Below are positions 25,043 through 32,996 of a stretch of 34,401 nt of DNA, in pieces. The first letter of the stretch is position 1, and every line of letters starts with the position of its first letter. A program made the translations under genes and the position numbers. Source of the stretch: JBBIJR01 sp037445875 (GTDB lineage Bacteria > CLD3 > SB21). The notes under the pieces were generated by a model. The model worked only from the letters and a program-made list of their open reading frames with translations, searched no databases and had not been told where the DNA came from. The stretch covers positions 1 through 34,401 of the forward strand of contig JBBIJR010000036.1 of the NCBI GenBank assembly GCA_037445875.1, in the 5' to 3' direction.

Positions 25043-25642
25043 ATGAAGCCGAAGTTTTACTTCATCGCCAACGACGCATTGCTGGATTTTGTGAACACGG
25101 AGATCACGAGCAGAACCGGCGAGCCGCTCGATTTGCTGACATCGTTTTCGGATTACCTTGGATGGCTCGTGGAAGCGCGTCTGATCCCGCCGTCGAAAAG
25201 GAACGAGGTTGCCACGTTGTGGCGGGACGAAAGGGAGAATGCGCAGATTCTGGACAAGGTCAGGTCGTTTCGCAGAAATCTGCGTTCGATGGTCACGGAT
25301 CTGGTGGAAGGTCGCCAGATCTCGTCTCCTCATCTGGACGAGATCAACTATTTTCTCGCCTTCAATGCCGGGGGCGATCAGATCGTCCGCGGAAAGTCCG
25401 GTTTGGAACGTTCCCGGCAGTATGGATTCAAAGCGCCGGTGCATTTCATGGCCCCGCTTGCCGATGCCGCCATGCGACTCTTGACCGAGTGCGATCCACG
25501 CCTTATCCGTGTCTGTGAAAATCCAGACTGCGTACTGGTTTTCTACGACACCAGCAAGAGCCGGCACCGCCGTTGGTGCAGCATGAAGACCTGCGGGAAC
25601 CGGGCCAAGGCCGCGAAATTCTACCGCCGACATCGGAGATAA
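25043..25642 (+). CDS. CGNR zinc-finger (ABATE domain) putative transcriptional regulator
   Basis: Encodes 199 residues. The N-terminal ABATE domain opens with NDALLDFVNTEI and continues through LLTSFSDYLGWLVEARLIPP. The C-terminal zinc finger is seen as C-x4-C then WCSMKTCGNRAKAAKFYRRH, containing the name-giving CGNR. These proteins are thought to be stress-linked transcriptional regulators; targets are unknown. The ATG at 25043 is preceded by GAGGGA at a usable distance. The palindrome TTAACCGGTTAA just upstream could be its own operator. Ends in TAA with no clear terminator. Confidence 0.88.
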   Translation: MKPKFYFIANDALLDFVNTEITSRTGEPLDLLTSFSDYLGWLVEARLIPPSKRNEVATLWRDERENAQILDKVRSFRRNLRSMVTDLVEGRQISSPHLDEINYFLAFNAGGDQIVRGKSGLERSRQYGFKAPVHFMAPLADAAMRLLTECDPRLIRVCENPDCVLVFYDTSKSRHRRWCSMKTCGNRAKAAKFYRRHRR

Positions 25643-25649
25643 GGCCAAC

Positions 25650-25935
25650 CACCTTGATCTCGCATGTTCACTTCCCTCGGATCAGCGTGAACGTCCACCT
25701 GCATGCCCTGTGTCAACATGAAGGTCGCACGACGGATCTCCAGACTCGAAGCGGTTCGATCGGGAAGCACTGAAGTCCCGAAAAGCTGCGCAGGACCTCG
25801 CGTGTCTTCGATCTGGCCGGCGTGAGCAGGTGAAACTGTACACCTTCCACCGATTCAACGATAGGGTGATGGCCATCAAATCGGTTGTCCTATTCCGAGG
25901 AGCCGATGACGAGAGCCGTTTTGTCCATATCGCAT
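25650..25935 (-). other. Gap between CGNR and outer-membrane genes, possible decayed coding remnant
   Basis: The 297-bp gap holds no intact gene. On the minus strand one frame reads DKTALVIGSSE, a stop, then PIVESVEGVQFHLLTPA and EVLRSFSGLQCFPIEPLRVW; the adjacent frame then reads RRATFMLTQGMQVDVHADP. The amino-acid texture is protein-like, but I cannot name a family and the frames are broken. It may be a remnant or chance. Confidence 0.2.
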
Positions 25936-25939
25936 CTCA

Positions 25940-27353
25940 TTACCAGGACCACGACAGGGCCGCTTCGGCCCAATGGCCGCCGTCCTTGATCCTCCACGAA
26001 CCGGGAACATCCCGGTCCCCTTTCCTCAGGGCCAGCGGTATCGTCCGATTGTAGGCAGCTCGCAGTCCAAAACGGCTGGATCGGACATCGAGACGACAGC
26101 CGGCGGCAACAAAATCCCGAACGACGTGACCGCTGCCGGCCGATTCGCCGTAGGATTCAAAGAACGCATCGTTCCGGCGGTCGCTGTAGGCTCCCCGGGC
26201 ATTGGCGTGGATGAACTTGGAAGCCAGCCGGAGGGAAAAAATCGATTGGCGTGCGTCCAGGCCAAGGGCCGCTGTCTCCACAAGAGAACCGCCCGTCCCC
26301 ATTGGCAACATACGTCGCTCCGAGCAGGTCTTTCCACGTATCGGTGAACGGCCAGCTCTCGATGACCGTTCCCGCGTGACCCTGTGCCGTCTGGTACCGT
26401 AATTCCCCCACGACACGGAACCGCTTTTTCTCCGAGCCTCCGAACATCATCGTATAGCTGTCATAGGACCCGTCCGGGAGATCGATCTTTCCGAACTGCT
26501 GATCCAGATTCTCCAGCCTCAGAACCTGCGACGACTCCAAACGCATGGCCTTGAAACCCATCTCCCAGTGCCCGTTGTCGTAGATCAGACGCACGCCGTA
26601 TTGCGTGGCCTGCCCCGACGAACGTGCGGAATAGTCCTCCTGATAGAGGACCCAAGGGCGGTTAGTCCGATAGTTCAGCCACAATTCCGTGACCAGCGGT
26701 TGCGTCCAATAGGTGCGAAGGGCACCGCTCCACGATTGCCCTCTCGACCGGTGCGGAGCCAGCACGTTATCGTCCTGATAGTAGAACTGCATGCGGTCCG
26801 ACGACGCGCCGTTCGTAAACCCGACCTCCAGTTCATTCTGATACTTCCGCACGATCACACCGCCGCCGGCGTTGATCCAGTGCCGTTCCTGCGTCGAAAA
26901 GAGCTGGCCGCTCACCAGCAACTCGATCTCGGGGATCAACCGACGCCGGAACGACAGGCCGTAGGTCCGATAGTCGACGTTCCACCGGGCAAAACCCGGC
27001 TCTTCCAGCCCCGAAGCCCGGTTGTTCAACACGTAGTTGCGGAAATCGAACCGGACATACCCGATGTGACCTCGGGCGATGTTGAGGGGAACATTGATTG
27101 TACTGGCGGCCGTCCATCTCCCCAGGTCGACGTCGCGGCCGCGATACGAGCCCCGGGCGACCAGGTCGTAGCTGAACGACGTCGAAACGAACGGCCGAAC
27201 CTCGGAAAAATGTTCGTTCGAATCGTTGAGGAAGGAGGTAGCCGTAGCCGTAGGAACGAGGAATTCATCGTAGACAAGTTCCAGACTCTGTGTCCGGACA
27301 GGGCCGATCGGGTACAAAGCCCAGCAAAGGACCGTGATCAGGGAACATCGCAT
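25940..27353 (-). pseudogene. Outer-membrane beta-barrel-like protein, frameshifted near its C-terminus
   Basis: From ATG 27353 the frame gives a signal peptide (MRCSLITVLCWALYPIGPVRTQ) and then many alternating strands ending in aromatic residues (YVRFDFRNYVLNN, RTYGLSFRRRLIPEIELLVS, ELEVGFTNGASSDRMQFYY, FRVVGELRYQTAQG), the look of an outer-membrane barrel of unknown function. At about 26282-26288 (coding strand TTCTCTT) the frame is lost: GDGRFSCGDSG should continue as LVETAALGLDARQSIFSLRL, which is present one frame over and runs to a final AALSWSW and a stop at 25940. Loss of a TC pair from TTCTCTCTT would explain this. The final tryptophan-containing strand fits a barrel end. A TTG at 27374 is also in frame but less likely as a start. 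Confidence 0.75.
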
Positions 27354-27665
27354 CTTCAAAGATGCCTCCGGCAAATGTGGTTATTGAAGAATCGCTACAA
27401 AAGATACGGACCCGGCCGCCGCGAGCTATCGATATGAATACCGGCCGTCTTTCAACCGTAAATGAGCGCGCCGGCTTCGTAGGAACAAGATACGAAACAG
27501 AGATTCTCGAAACAAGTTTATTGCCAGACCAGCGAAGACTCATTCGTTTTCAGGGACAAAGATTGGCGGTACTGGGCTAACACGAAGGACGGGTCGGCAG
27601 AAGACGGCGAAACGAAATGCTGTTTGCGCCGTAGAATAGCGATCAGTTCTTATCGTGAGGCTACT
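27354..27665. other. Gap upstream of the second DinB-like gene
   Basis: About 310 bp between the divergent outer-membrane pseudogene and the DinB-like gene. I see no gene, strong hairpin or clear repeat. It must hold both promoters, but no sites match a consensus well. Confidence 0.4.
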
Positions 27666-28190
27666 ATGCACTACAATCTACCTCTTTCTCTCGAAATCCT
27701 GGAGCGTACTCCGGCTGTGATCGCAACCTTGTTGAATGGCCTGTCCGACGAGTGGACCCAAAGCGACGAAGGTCCGGACACCTGGAGCCCCTACGATATC
27801 GTAGGGCACTTCATCCACGGCGAGAAGACCGACTGGATTCCGAGAATGCGCATGATCCTCGGTCCCCAGCCGGACAAACGCTTCGTGCCGTTCGACCGGT
27901 TCGCCCAGTTCCGCGATTCCGAAGGCAAGACGCTCCGGCAATTGCTCGATGAGTTCGCAGCCCTGCGCGCGACCAACATCGCTGAACTCAGGAACGCGAG
28001 CATCACGGAAGACATGCTCGAGCGAAAGGGTATCCATCCGGCCTTCGGCGAGGTCACGCTTCGACAGTTGCTGGCCAGCTGGGTCGTGCACGACCTTGGC
28101 CATATTGCCCAGATCGCTCGGGTGATGGCCCGTCAATATACCAACGCCGTCGGGCCGTGGATCGAATATTTGCCGGTACTTACGAGATAA
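27666..28190 (+). CDS. DinB-superfamily protein
   Basis: A four-helix-bundle protein of 174 residues. Seen: SPYDIVGHFIHGEKTDWIPR at about residues 39-58, with the first metal-binding histidine, and SWVVHDLGHIAQIARVMARQY near 143-163 with the H-x3-H pair. This layout is typical of DinB/DUF664-like proteins, whose members act as thiol-dependent or metal-dependent enzymes; the role here is unknown. The ATG at 27666 follows GTGAGG; an earlier in-frame start at 27624 lacks such a site. It lies 68 bp upstream of ku on the same strand and could share its transcript, which would put a damage-associated fold next to the NHEJ genes, an inference only. Confidence 0.86.
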   Translation: MHYNLPLSLEILERTPAVIATLLNGLSDEWTQSDEGPDTWSPYDIVGHFIHGEKTDWIPRMRMILGPQPDKRFVPFDRFAQFRDSEGKTLRQLLDEFAALRATNIAELRNASITEDMLERKGIHPAFGEVTLRQLLASWVVHDLGHIAQIARVMARQYTNAVGPWIEYLPVLTR

Positions 28191-28258
28191 AATCAGTGGA
28201 CATTACAGGATTTTGTCTGTACATTTGTGTCGAATCAGCAATAACCATGAGGTAAACT

Positions 28259-29113
28259 ATGCGCGCCATATGGAAGGGCCATATCCGCTTCTCGCTCGTG
28301 ACCATTCCGATCCGCATATACAACGCGGTGGACTCCTCGGAGACCATCCGGTTCAACCAACTGCACAAGGAAGACAACGGACCGGTCGGTTACGACAAGA
28401 AGTGCAAGAAATGCGAAAAAGTACTGAAGACCGATGAAATCGTGAAGGGCTATCAGTACGAACCGGACCAGTACGTGATCGTCACCTCCGAGGACCTCGA
28501 GAAGATCAAACTGAAAAGCACGCGCATCATCGAGATCGAGGGATTCATCGACGCATCCGAAGTGCACGCGACGCTGTTCGAATCGCCGTATTTCGCCGGC
28601 CCGGACGGGATCGTGGCCGCCAAGACGTACAATCTGCTGTCCGAGACCCTAAAGGAGAGCGGGAAGGTCGGGATCGGCAAGGTCGTGCTGCGCGACCGCG
28701 AGGACGTCGTGCTGATCGGTCCCCATGAGGGCGGATTGCTGCTGTACCGCCTGCGCAATCCTAAGGAACTGCGCAAAATGGTCAACGTGCCCCAGCTCGA
28801 GCCGAAAAAGGCCGACAAGAAAGAACTCGAACTGGCCCTCAATCTTGTGGAGTCCATGACCAAACCGCTCGGCGACATCGACCTGACCGACCGGTACATG
28901 GACGCCCTGCGCGAGATGATCGAGGCCAAGATCGCCGGCAAGGAGACCGTAACGGTGGAAGAGGAAGAGAAGCCTGTGGTCGATATCATGACGGCGCTCA
29001 AGCAGAGTATCGAGCAGGCCAAGTCCCAGAAGAAACCCATGGAGAAGGCCAAGGGCGAGAAGAAGGCCGCTGCCGCGAAGCCGGCCAAAGGCAAGAAGCA
29101 GAAGGTGGCCTGA
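28259..29113 (+). CDS. ku: NHEJ end-binding protein Ku
   Basis: Bacterial Ku, 284 residues, the homodimeric ring that binds broken DNA ends and recruits LigD. MRAIWKGHIRFSLVTIPIRI and IRFNQLHKEDN match the start of all bacterial Ku proteins; DEIVKGYQYEPDQYVIV, IEGFIDASEVHATLFESPYF, KVVLRDREDVVLIGPHEGGLLLYRLR and ALNLVESMTKPLGDIDLTDRYMDAL span the core. A C-x2-C pair (KKCKKCEK) is kept near residue 48. The C-terminal tail from about 250 is rich in lysine, as in Ku proteins that make extra DNA contacts. The ATG at 28259 has GAGG upstream. It is followed 8 bp later by the TPR gene in the same direction. LigD is on the same strand, 11 kb upstream. Confidence 0.96.
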   Translation: MRAIWKGHIRFSLVTIPIRIYNAVDSSETIRFNQLHKEDNGPVGYDKKCKKCEKVLKTDEIVKGYQYEPDQYVIVTSEDLEKIKLKSTRIIEIEGFIDASEVHATLFESPYFAGPDGIVAAKTYNLLSETLKESGKVGIGKVVLRDREDVVLIGPHEGGLLLYRLRNPKELRKMVNVPQLEPKKADKKELELALNLVESMTKPLGDIDLTDRYMDALREMIEAKIAGKETVTVEEEEKPVVDIMTALKQSIEQAKSQKKPMEKAKGEKKAAAAKPAKGKKQKVA

Positions 29114-29121
29114 CGTGAGGT

Positions 29122-29730
29122 ATGGCTAAGATCCTGAAATTTCCCGAAACGAAAGCGCGATTCGGCTTCAAGAAGGCCAGCAAGCGGACCGGTACGGCAG
29201 GCAGCACGGACCAGATCAACCTTTTCAGCCAACCGGCAAACAGGATCCTGTCTTTCCCGTCCCAGCTGAACATCTTCGACGAAGCGCTGCTGAGGGACGA
29301 GCAGGGCGATGCGGCGGCCGAGGAACTTTACCGCAAGGCGATCACGGAGAACGATTGTCCGGCGGACGCGTACTGCAATCTGGGGATTCTCGAATCACAG
29401 AAGGGCAGCACCTCGAAGGCGTTCGATTGTTTTACGCAAGCGCTCAAGCTGGACGCGCGCCACCTCGAGTCGCATTACAACCTGGCCAACCTGTACTTCG
29501 ATGCCGGCGATCTTCGGCTGGCGAGGGTACATTACGAAATGGCCGCCGAAGTGGACCCATCCTTCCCCAATCTGTATTTCAATCTCGGGCTCGTTCAGGC
29601 GATGAGCAACGACCTGACCGCGGCCATTGCCTCGCTCACGCGCTACCGCGAACTCGTGGGCGAAGAAGAAGCGCGCAAGGCGGACGATTTGCTCTCGACA
29701 CTCCGGAAGTCGCTGCATGCGAATAACTAG
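29122..29730 (+). CDS. TPR-repeat protein encoded behind ku, with clamp-binding-like motifs
   Basis: A soluble protein of 202 residues. The N-terminal part (1-55) looks unstructured and basic and holds two short motifs: QINLF at 31-35 and QLNIF at 48-52. These resemble the bacterial sliding-clamp-binding pentapeptide (E. coli UmuC has QLNLF). From about residue 58 the chain is tetratricopeptide repeats: AAAEELYRKAITENDCPADA, YCNLGILESQKGSTSKAFDC, HLESHYNLANLYFDAGDLRL and LYFNLGLVQAMSNDLTAAI, three to four units forming a helical scaffold. The start ATG at 29122 is preceded by GTGAGG and is 8 bp after the ku stop, so cotranscription is very likely. A role as a scaffold in end joining is inferred from position; no published function is known to me. 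Confidence 0.85.
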   Translation: MAKILKFPETKARFGFKKASKRTGTAGSTDQINLFSQPANRILSFPSQLNIFDEALLRDEQGDAAAEELYRKAITENDCPADAYCNLGILESQKGSTSKAFDCFTQALKLDARHLESHYNLANLYFDAGDLRLARVHYEMAAEVDPSFPNLYFNLGLVQAMSNDLTAAIASLTRYRELVGEEEARKADDLLSTLRKSLHANN

Positions 29731-29758
29731 CCGGCGCAAAGGTTCTGCCTGCGCTGGC
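29730..29758 (+). terminator. Hairpin after the ku-TPR pair
   Basis: GCCGGCGCA (29730-29738) can pair with TGCGCTGGC (29750-29758) with one wobble. It begins at the last base of the TAG stop. There is no T-run after it, so it may act as a transcript-stabilising hairpin or a weak terminator. Confidence 0.35.
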
Positions 29759-29835
29759 CAGAAACAACCAATGCCTCGACTCTGAAAGACCTCTAACGTA
29801 GGTTTCAGATAGACTGTCACCCTGGGGAATCCTTC

Positions 29836-30387
29836 ATGACATCGAATGCGCCCATCGGCGTCTCCGCTTTCGGGATTTCCTGGACGCGCACGTACGGCGG
29901 TTCCGACCACGACGAGGCCCACGCCGTGAGCGTGACTCCGAGCGGTCACTACGTAGTGGCGGGATATACGGAGAGTTTCGGGCTGTGGCATCGCAATGCG
30001 TACCTATTGCGCATCAACGCCAACGGAGACGCGGGCTGGGCCATTGTCGCAACGACCGGCAGAACCGAGACCGCCCGCGACATCATTGTGAGCGCCGACG
30101 GCTATGTGTTTGTTGGTAACGCCGCGATGAGCGATTTTCCTTTTTCCAACGACGTCTACCTGGGATTCATCGATCAAGCCGGACGCCTCAACTCCTACCA
30201 TCTACTTGGCAGCAGGAGCGATCACTACGGATTTGCCCTGGTCGAGGGTCCATACAAGAGCGTTATCATCGCGGGCCGTTGCTCCAGGGCGCGACCGCTT
30301 GGGAACGGCTACTACACGTTCGACGACCAGGTCTTGCTGCTAAAAACGGATGCCATGGGAAGCATGCTGTGGCACGAACGGGATTAG
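29836..30387 (+). CDS. Short beta-propeller-like repeat protein, probably a fragment
   Basis: Encodes 183 residues. The pattern WTRTYGGSDHDEAHAVSVTP, then GHYVVAGYTESFG, AYLLRINANGDAGW, DIIVSADGYVFVGNA and YLGFIDQAGRL repeats about every 50 residues. This resembles the blade repeats of large secreted proteins in Bacteroidota (often 400 residues or more). Here only three to four blades remain and there is no signal peptide, so it is probably a fragment or a cytoplasmic oddity. The ATG at 29836 has only a weak ribosome site. It ends in TAG at 30385-30387 and stands alone behind the ku-TPR pair. Function unknown. Confidence 0.55.
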   Translation: MTSNAPIGVSAFGISWTRTYGGSDHDEAHAVSVTPSGHYVVAGYTESFGLWHRNAYLLRINANGDAGWAIVATTGRTETARDIIVSADGYVFVGNAAMSDFPFSNDVYLGFIDQAGRLNSYHLLGSRSDHYGFALVEGPYKSVIIAGRCSRARPLGNGYYTFDDQVLLLKTDAMGSMLWHERD

Positions 30388-30420
30388 GTTTTCCCTGACC
30401 AACTGATCCTCACCGCGCCT

Positions 30421-30490
30421 CCATCCACTCCGCCGCGGGTCTGCACAATTTGCTCTATGACACCTGCGCTAATGCTTCCGGGGCTGGAGC
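30421..30490 (-). pseudogene. Remnant of an alpha/beta hydrolase 3' end
   Basis: The first 16 bases, CCATCCACTCCGCCGC, equal those at 33005-33020 at the end of the intact hydrolase gene, and GCACAATTT recurs just after. Across about 60 bases roughly two thirds match. In translation, minus strand, one frame gives AGVIEQIVQT and the next PAAEWMEA, corresponding to MEEIVRIAAEWMGL of the hydrolase, with a frameshift between. It is therefore a decayed copy of the last 20 or so codons of a hydrolase relative. Confidence 0.5.
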
Positions 30491-30492
30491 AA

Positions 30493-31350
30493 TCATTCCC
30501 GCACGGCTCTCATGTAGAAGTGTTTTTTCGTCTGGTTGTAGGATCCGAAGACGCCCACCACGTCCTCCGATCCCCGGATATTGCTTCGCTGCGGCAATGG
30601 CAGCCATCGCGTGCTATCCATGTATCGGAAAAACTCATCCGATCCGGTCCACGCGGAGCCGGGCCAGTAAATCCGGGCGTAATGGCTGTCGATAGCGCAG
30701 AATTTCGTGTTTACGTCGACTATCGTGTTTAGCGGATACCTTGTCGTGTCCAAAGACAGAGCAACCTGCGCATCGTCTAGCACGAACGTGTGATCGAGCG
30801 AAGTGAACGTGAAAGTGCTCTTATTGTGTTCTATGCGAAAGAAATAGCGGTGTTGGCTCTCTGACCAGTTGAGGCGCAGCAATCCAGTATACAGTGTCCC
30901 TGATGGAGTCAGGGATACAACAACATCGACAGTATCCAGTTCGCCGATATTGGTCACAGCAAAGTCTCCCGGAACGAGGGTCTCGGACGTGTATGTCGTA
31001 TCGCCCTTCTTGACTTCAAGATAGTACTTCTTGAGCGGCTTAACCTGAAGATCTCCCCGAACATCCCTGTAAATACCGTTCCCCATGTCCTCGAAATGAA
31101 CCGTATTCCCATACTCATCTGCAACAGACACCTCGGCACTGTCCGTGCCCACTACAAGACCCAAATACTCATTGTGCATCGTGACAGAAACGCGCAGGAC
31201 AACGGGGTCCAGGCCCTCCGGTACGGGTTCGGCGACCTTACGGTCGAAGATTCGACCTACAAAGATCTCCTGCGGATAGTCCCTCAGCGAATCCGGAGTC
31301 AGGATTCCAATCACAAAATCATAGTCCTGCTCCAGGTAGTAGGAGTCCAA
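30493..31350 (-). CDS. DUF4249-like lipoprotein, 5' end missing or displaced
   Basis: A surface lipoprotein of the DUF4249 type found in Bacteroidota: EPVPEGLDPVVLRVSVTMHN, SAEVSVADEYGNTVHFEDMG, YRDVRGDLQVKPLKKYYLEV and HRYFFRIEHNKSTFTF are in the expected order. A TTG start at 31350 gives 285 residues, but upstream of it the same open frame reads LSFSCAGCDNDKDKDP, the end of a lipoprotein signal with a likely modified cysteine (codon at 31375-31377). No ATG, GTG or TTG lies in frame above that cysteine. Instead the frame enters the terminator hairpin at 31399-31425 and reaches a stop near 31444. So the hydrophobic signal start appears lost, and the gene may not be exported or expressed properly. 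Confidence 0.7.
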   Translation of the reverse strand: MDSYYLEQDYDFVIGILTPDSLRDYPQEIFVGRIFDRKVAEPVPEGLDPVVLRVSVTMHNEYLGLVVGTDSAEVSVADEYGNTVHFEDMGNGIYRDVRGDLQVKPLKKYYLEVKKGDTTYTSETLVPGDFAVTNIGELDTVDVVVSLTPSGTLYTGLLRLNWSESQHRYFFRIEHNKSTFTFTSLDHTFVLDDAQVALSLDTTRYPLNTIVDVNTKFCAIDSHYARIYWPGSAWTGSDEFFRYMDSTRWLPLPQRSNIRGSEDVVGVFGSYNQTKKHFYMRAVRE

Positions 31351-31398
31351 GGGATCTTTGTCTTTATCGTTGTCGCATCCGGCACAGCTGAAAGAAAG

Positions 31399-31436
31399 GG
31401 GGGCATTCCGTCTTGGAATGCCCCCGATTTCTTTTC
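31399..31436. terminator. Strong hairpin terminator between two lipoprotein genes
   Basis: GGGGGCATTCC (31399-31409) pairs perfectly with GGAATGCCCCC (31415-31425) with a five-base loop. GATTTCTTTTCT follows on the plus strand and CTTTCTTTC on the minus strand, so it may work in both directions. It lies directly downstream of the minus-strand lipoprotein pseudogene ending at 31436. Confidence 0.8.
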
Positions 31437-32653
31437 TAATAATACCTCAATGACACCACCCAGTCGATGTCATGCAGGAGTACGCCATTTGAGCTTTCAC
31501 TTGTGTTGAAATACTGACGGCCCGACAGGCGATCGTTCATACTATTCTCGTTGATCTGGTCAATTCCCGAGTCATAGATATCGTCCCTTGCTTCCGATCC
31601 ATCAGCTACCCCATCGTAGAATTCCCACTGAACAGTATGTACAGAATTGCTGGGTACTTTGTAGTGCTGGACCTGGTAGATCCGTGGTCCCGGGCCATCG
31701 CAAACCCAGTTGTCACAACGCTCGAAGTCGCCGGCATCGTTGTCGTCATCGACGCCTACAACCCGTAGGGTCAGGCTGGCGAGCGGCCAGATAGCTATGT
31801 CACTGTCCATAACATAGGTCGTGTTGTTGTTCACGTCCTTGTAGGTCACCGATCGGCCCGCGGCATCCGCCCTCGTTGTTCCATTGAACTTGTGGGTCGT
31901 ATAACGATTGATACGGCTGCTATTACTGATACTCTCGCCATAGAATAGTTCAAGCTCGGCATTGCCGTCGTCCGCCTTGTCCCTCATCGTTACCTGTTTG
32001 ACCACGAAATACGGCGCGATAGCGCTGCCCTTGTTAAGCCCGCCGAGCCTTTGAGCGACGGCTTCTCTGAACTGGCGGCCGATCTCCGGGTCGTCCTCCT
32101 CTTCAATGTCAATGGTGAAGACCGGGAATCCAATAGCGGCGTGGGCGGCCTCCCGCTCCTGGTTAAGACGCGCCTGTTCTTCTTCACTCAGCGGAGGTTC
32201 GACATCAACACAAGGCACAACAGCAACCGTTCTCTGTTCAACCGTGGTCCCAGTCCAGACCATCACTGGCACTGTTGTTTGATCGACATAAAAACGGTCT
32301 GGATCGAGCATTACTCCGTACACTTCATCATCCGTCTTCGAAAGCATTGACAACTTGGCCGCTTGATCTTCGTTGTAAAGCGAAGCTCGAATCTGATATG
32401 TTTTACCTTCGATCAGTAGGCTTGACGGTCCGGATGCGAGGAACTTGCCAAGTGAAACACCTCCTGAAACAATACCGGCCCTTTGAGCACTACCGAGCCA
32501 GCTGGATTCCTCAGCGAGCGTTGCAGTCAATTCAAGCAATTCCTGTCTTGCCTGTTCTCTGGTCAGTCCAAAAGACTGCTATTTCTCACTTTTCTCGTAA
32601 CATCCCAATGCGATGATCAGACAAAAGGCTATCACGACGTTCTTTGTCTTCAT
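31436..32653 (-). pseudogene. Lipoprotein of unknown function with early in-frame amber stop
   Basis: From ATG 32653 the frame reads MKTKNVVIAFCLIIALGC, a lipoprotein signal with modified C18, then YEKSEK and a TAG at codon 25 (32579-32581). The same frame then continues without break for about 380 codons (QSFGLTREQARQELLELTAT and onward) to SLRYY and a TAG at 31436-31438. The mature protein is mainly beta-type with an acidic helical insert (PPLSEEEQARLNQEREAAHA) and no family that I recognise. An ATG-less restart, TTG at 32539, would lack the signal. The stop is the only visible lesion. A candidate promoter is at 32930-32959 and a strong terminator follows. Confidence 0.75.
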
Positions 32654-32996
32654 GACAATTCTCCCGTTTTTCAGGTTGATAATGCTCGCCCGACCGGCTA
32701 CATTACCAACGGGAAGTTCCGATAACACAGCGACGTAAAGGCCGCACAGCGGTTGCGCCCGCTATTGTCGGTCTTCCCCTTTTTGTTGTTGGTGATTTGA
32801 ACTATTTGAAGTGTACTCGAAGACGATCACCCCCTTTCTGCAGCAACGATCTGAGCTGAAACGCGAAATGCCGCTCCGGTTTTTAGTTAGAACGACGGTT
32901 GGCCAAACCGCTTGAGCTACTCACCACGCAGAATAAGAAAAAAAAAGCGCTTCTGTCAAGGACGAATTTTTTCGTTTCGGGTGCTATTCAGTGAGT
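32654..32996 (-). other. Long leader/intergenic stretch upstream of the lipoprotein gene
   Basis: The 343-bp gap between the hydrolase and the lipoprotein gene holds no intact gene. It contains the promoter candidate at 32930-32959 and then, on the minus strand, a leader of about 270 bases. That leader carries a short hairpin (CGGTT-TGGCC-AACCG at about 32896-32910) and the purine-rich AAAGGGGGTGATC near 32832-32844. No riboswitch family is recognised. Confidence 0.4.
32930..32959 (-). promoter_or_regulatory. Sigma-70-like promoter facing the lipoprotein gene
   Basis: TTGACA (plus-strand tgtcaa at 32954-32959) is separated by 18 bases, including a run of nine T, from TATTCT (plus-strand agaata at 32930-32935). 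It reads leftward toward the lipoprotein start at 32653. Confidence 0.35.

Noticed and set aside
9302..32653. Stop-codon recoding (TAG or TGA read through) as an explanation for interrupted genes
   Set aside because: Several intact genes in the window end properly with TAG (DinB-like, cyclase, arginase, small lipoprotein) or TGA (LigD, Ada, Ku), and frameshifts are as frequent as stops.
32901..32920. tRNA-like string GTAGCTCAAGCGGTTTGG on the minus strand
   Set aside because: It resembles a D-arm, but no anticodon stem, T-arm or acceptor pairing follows.
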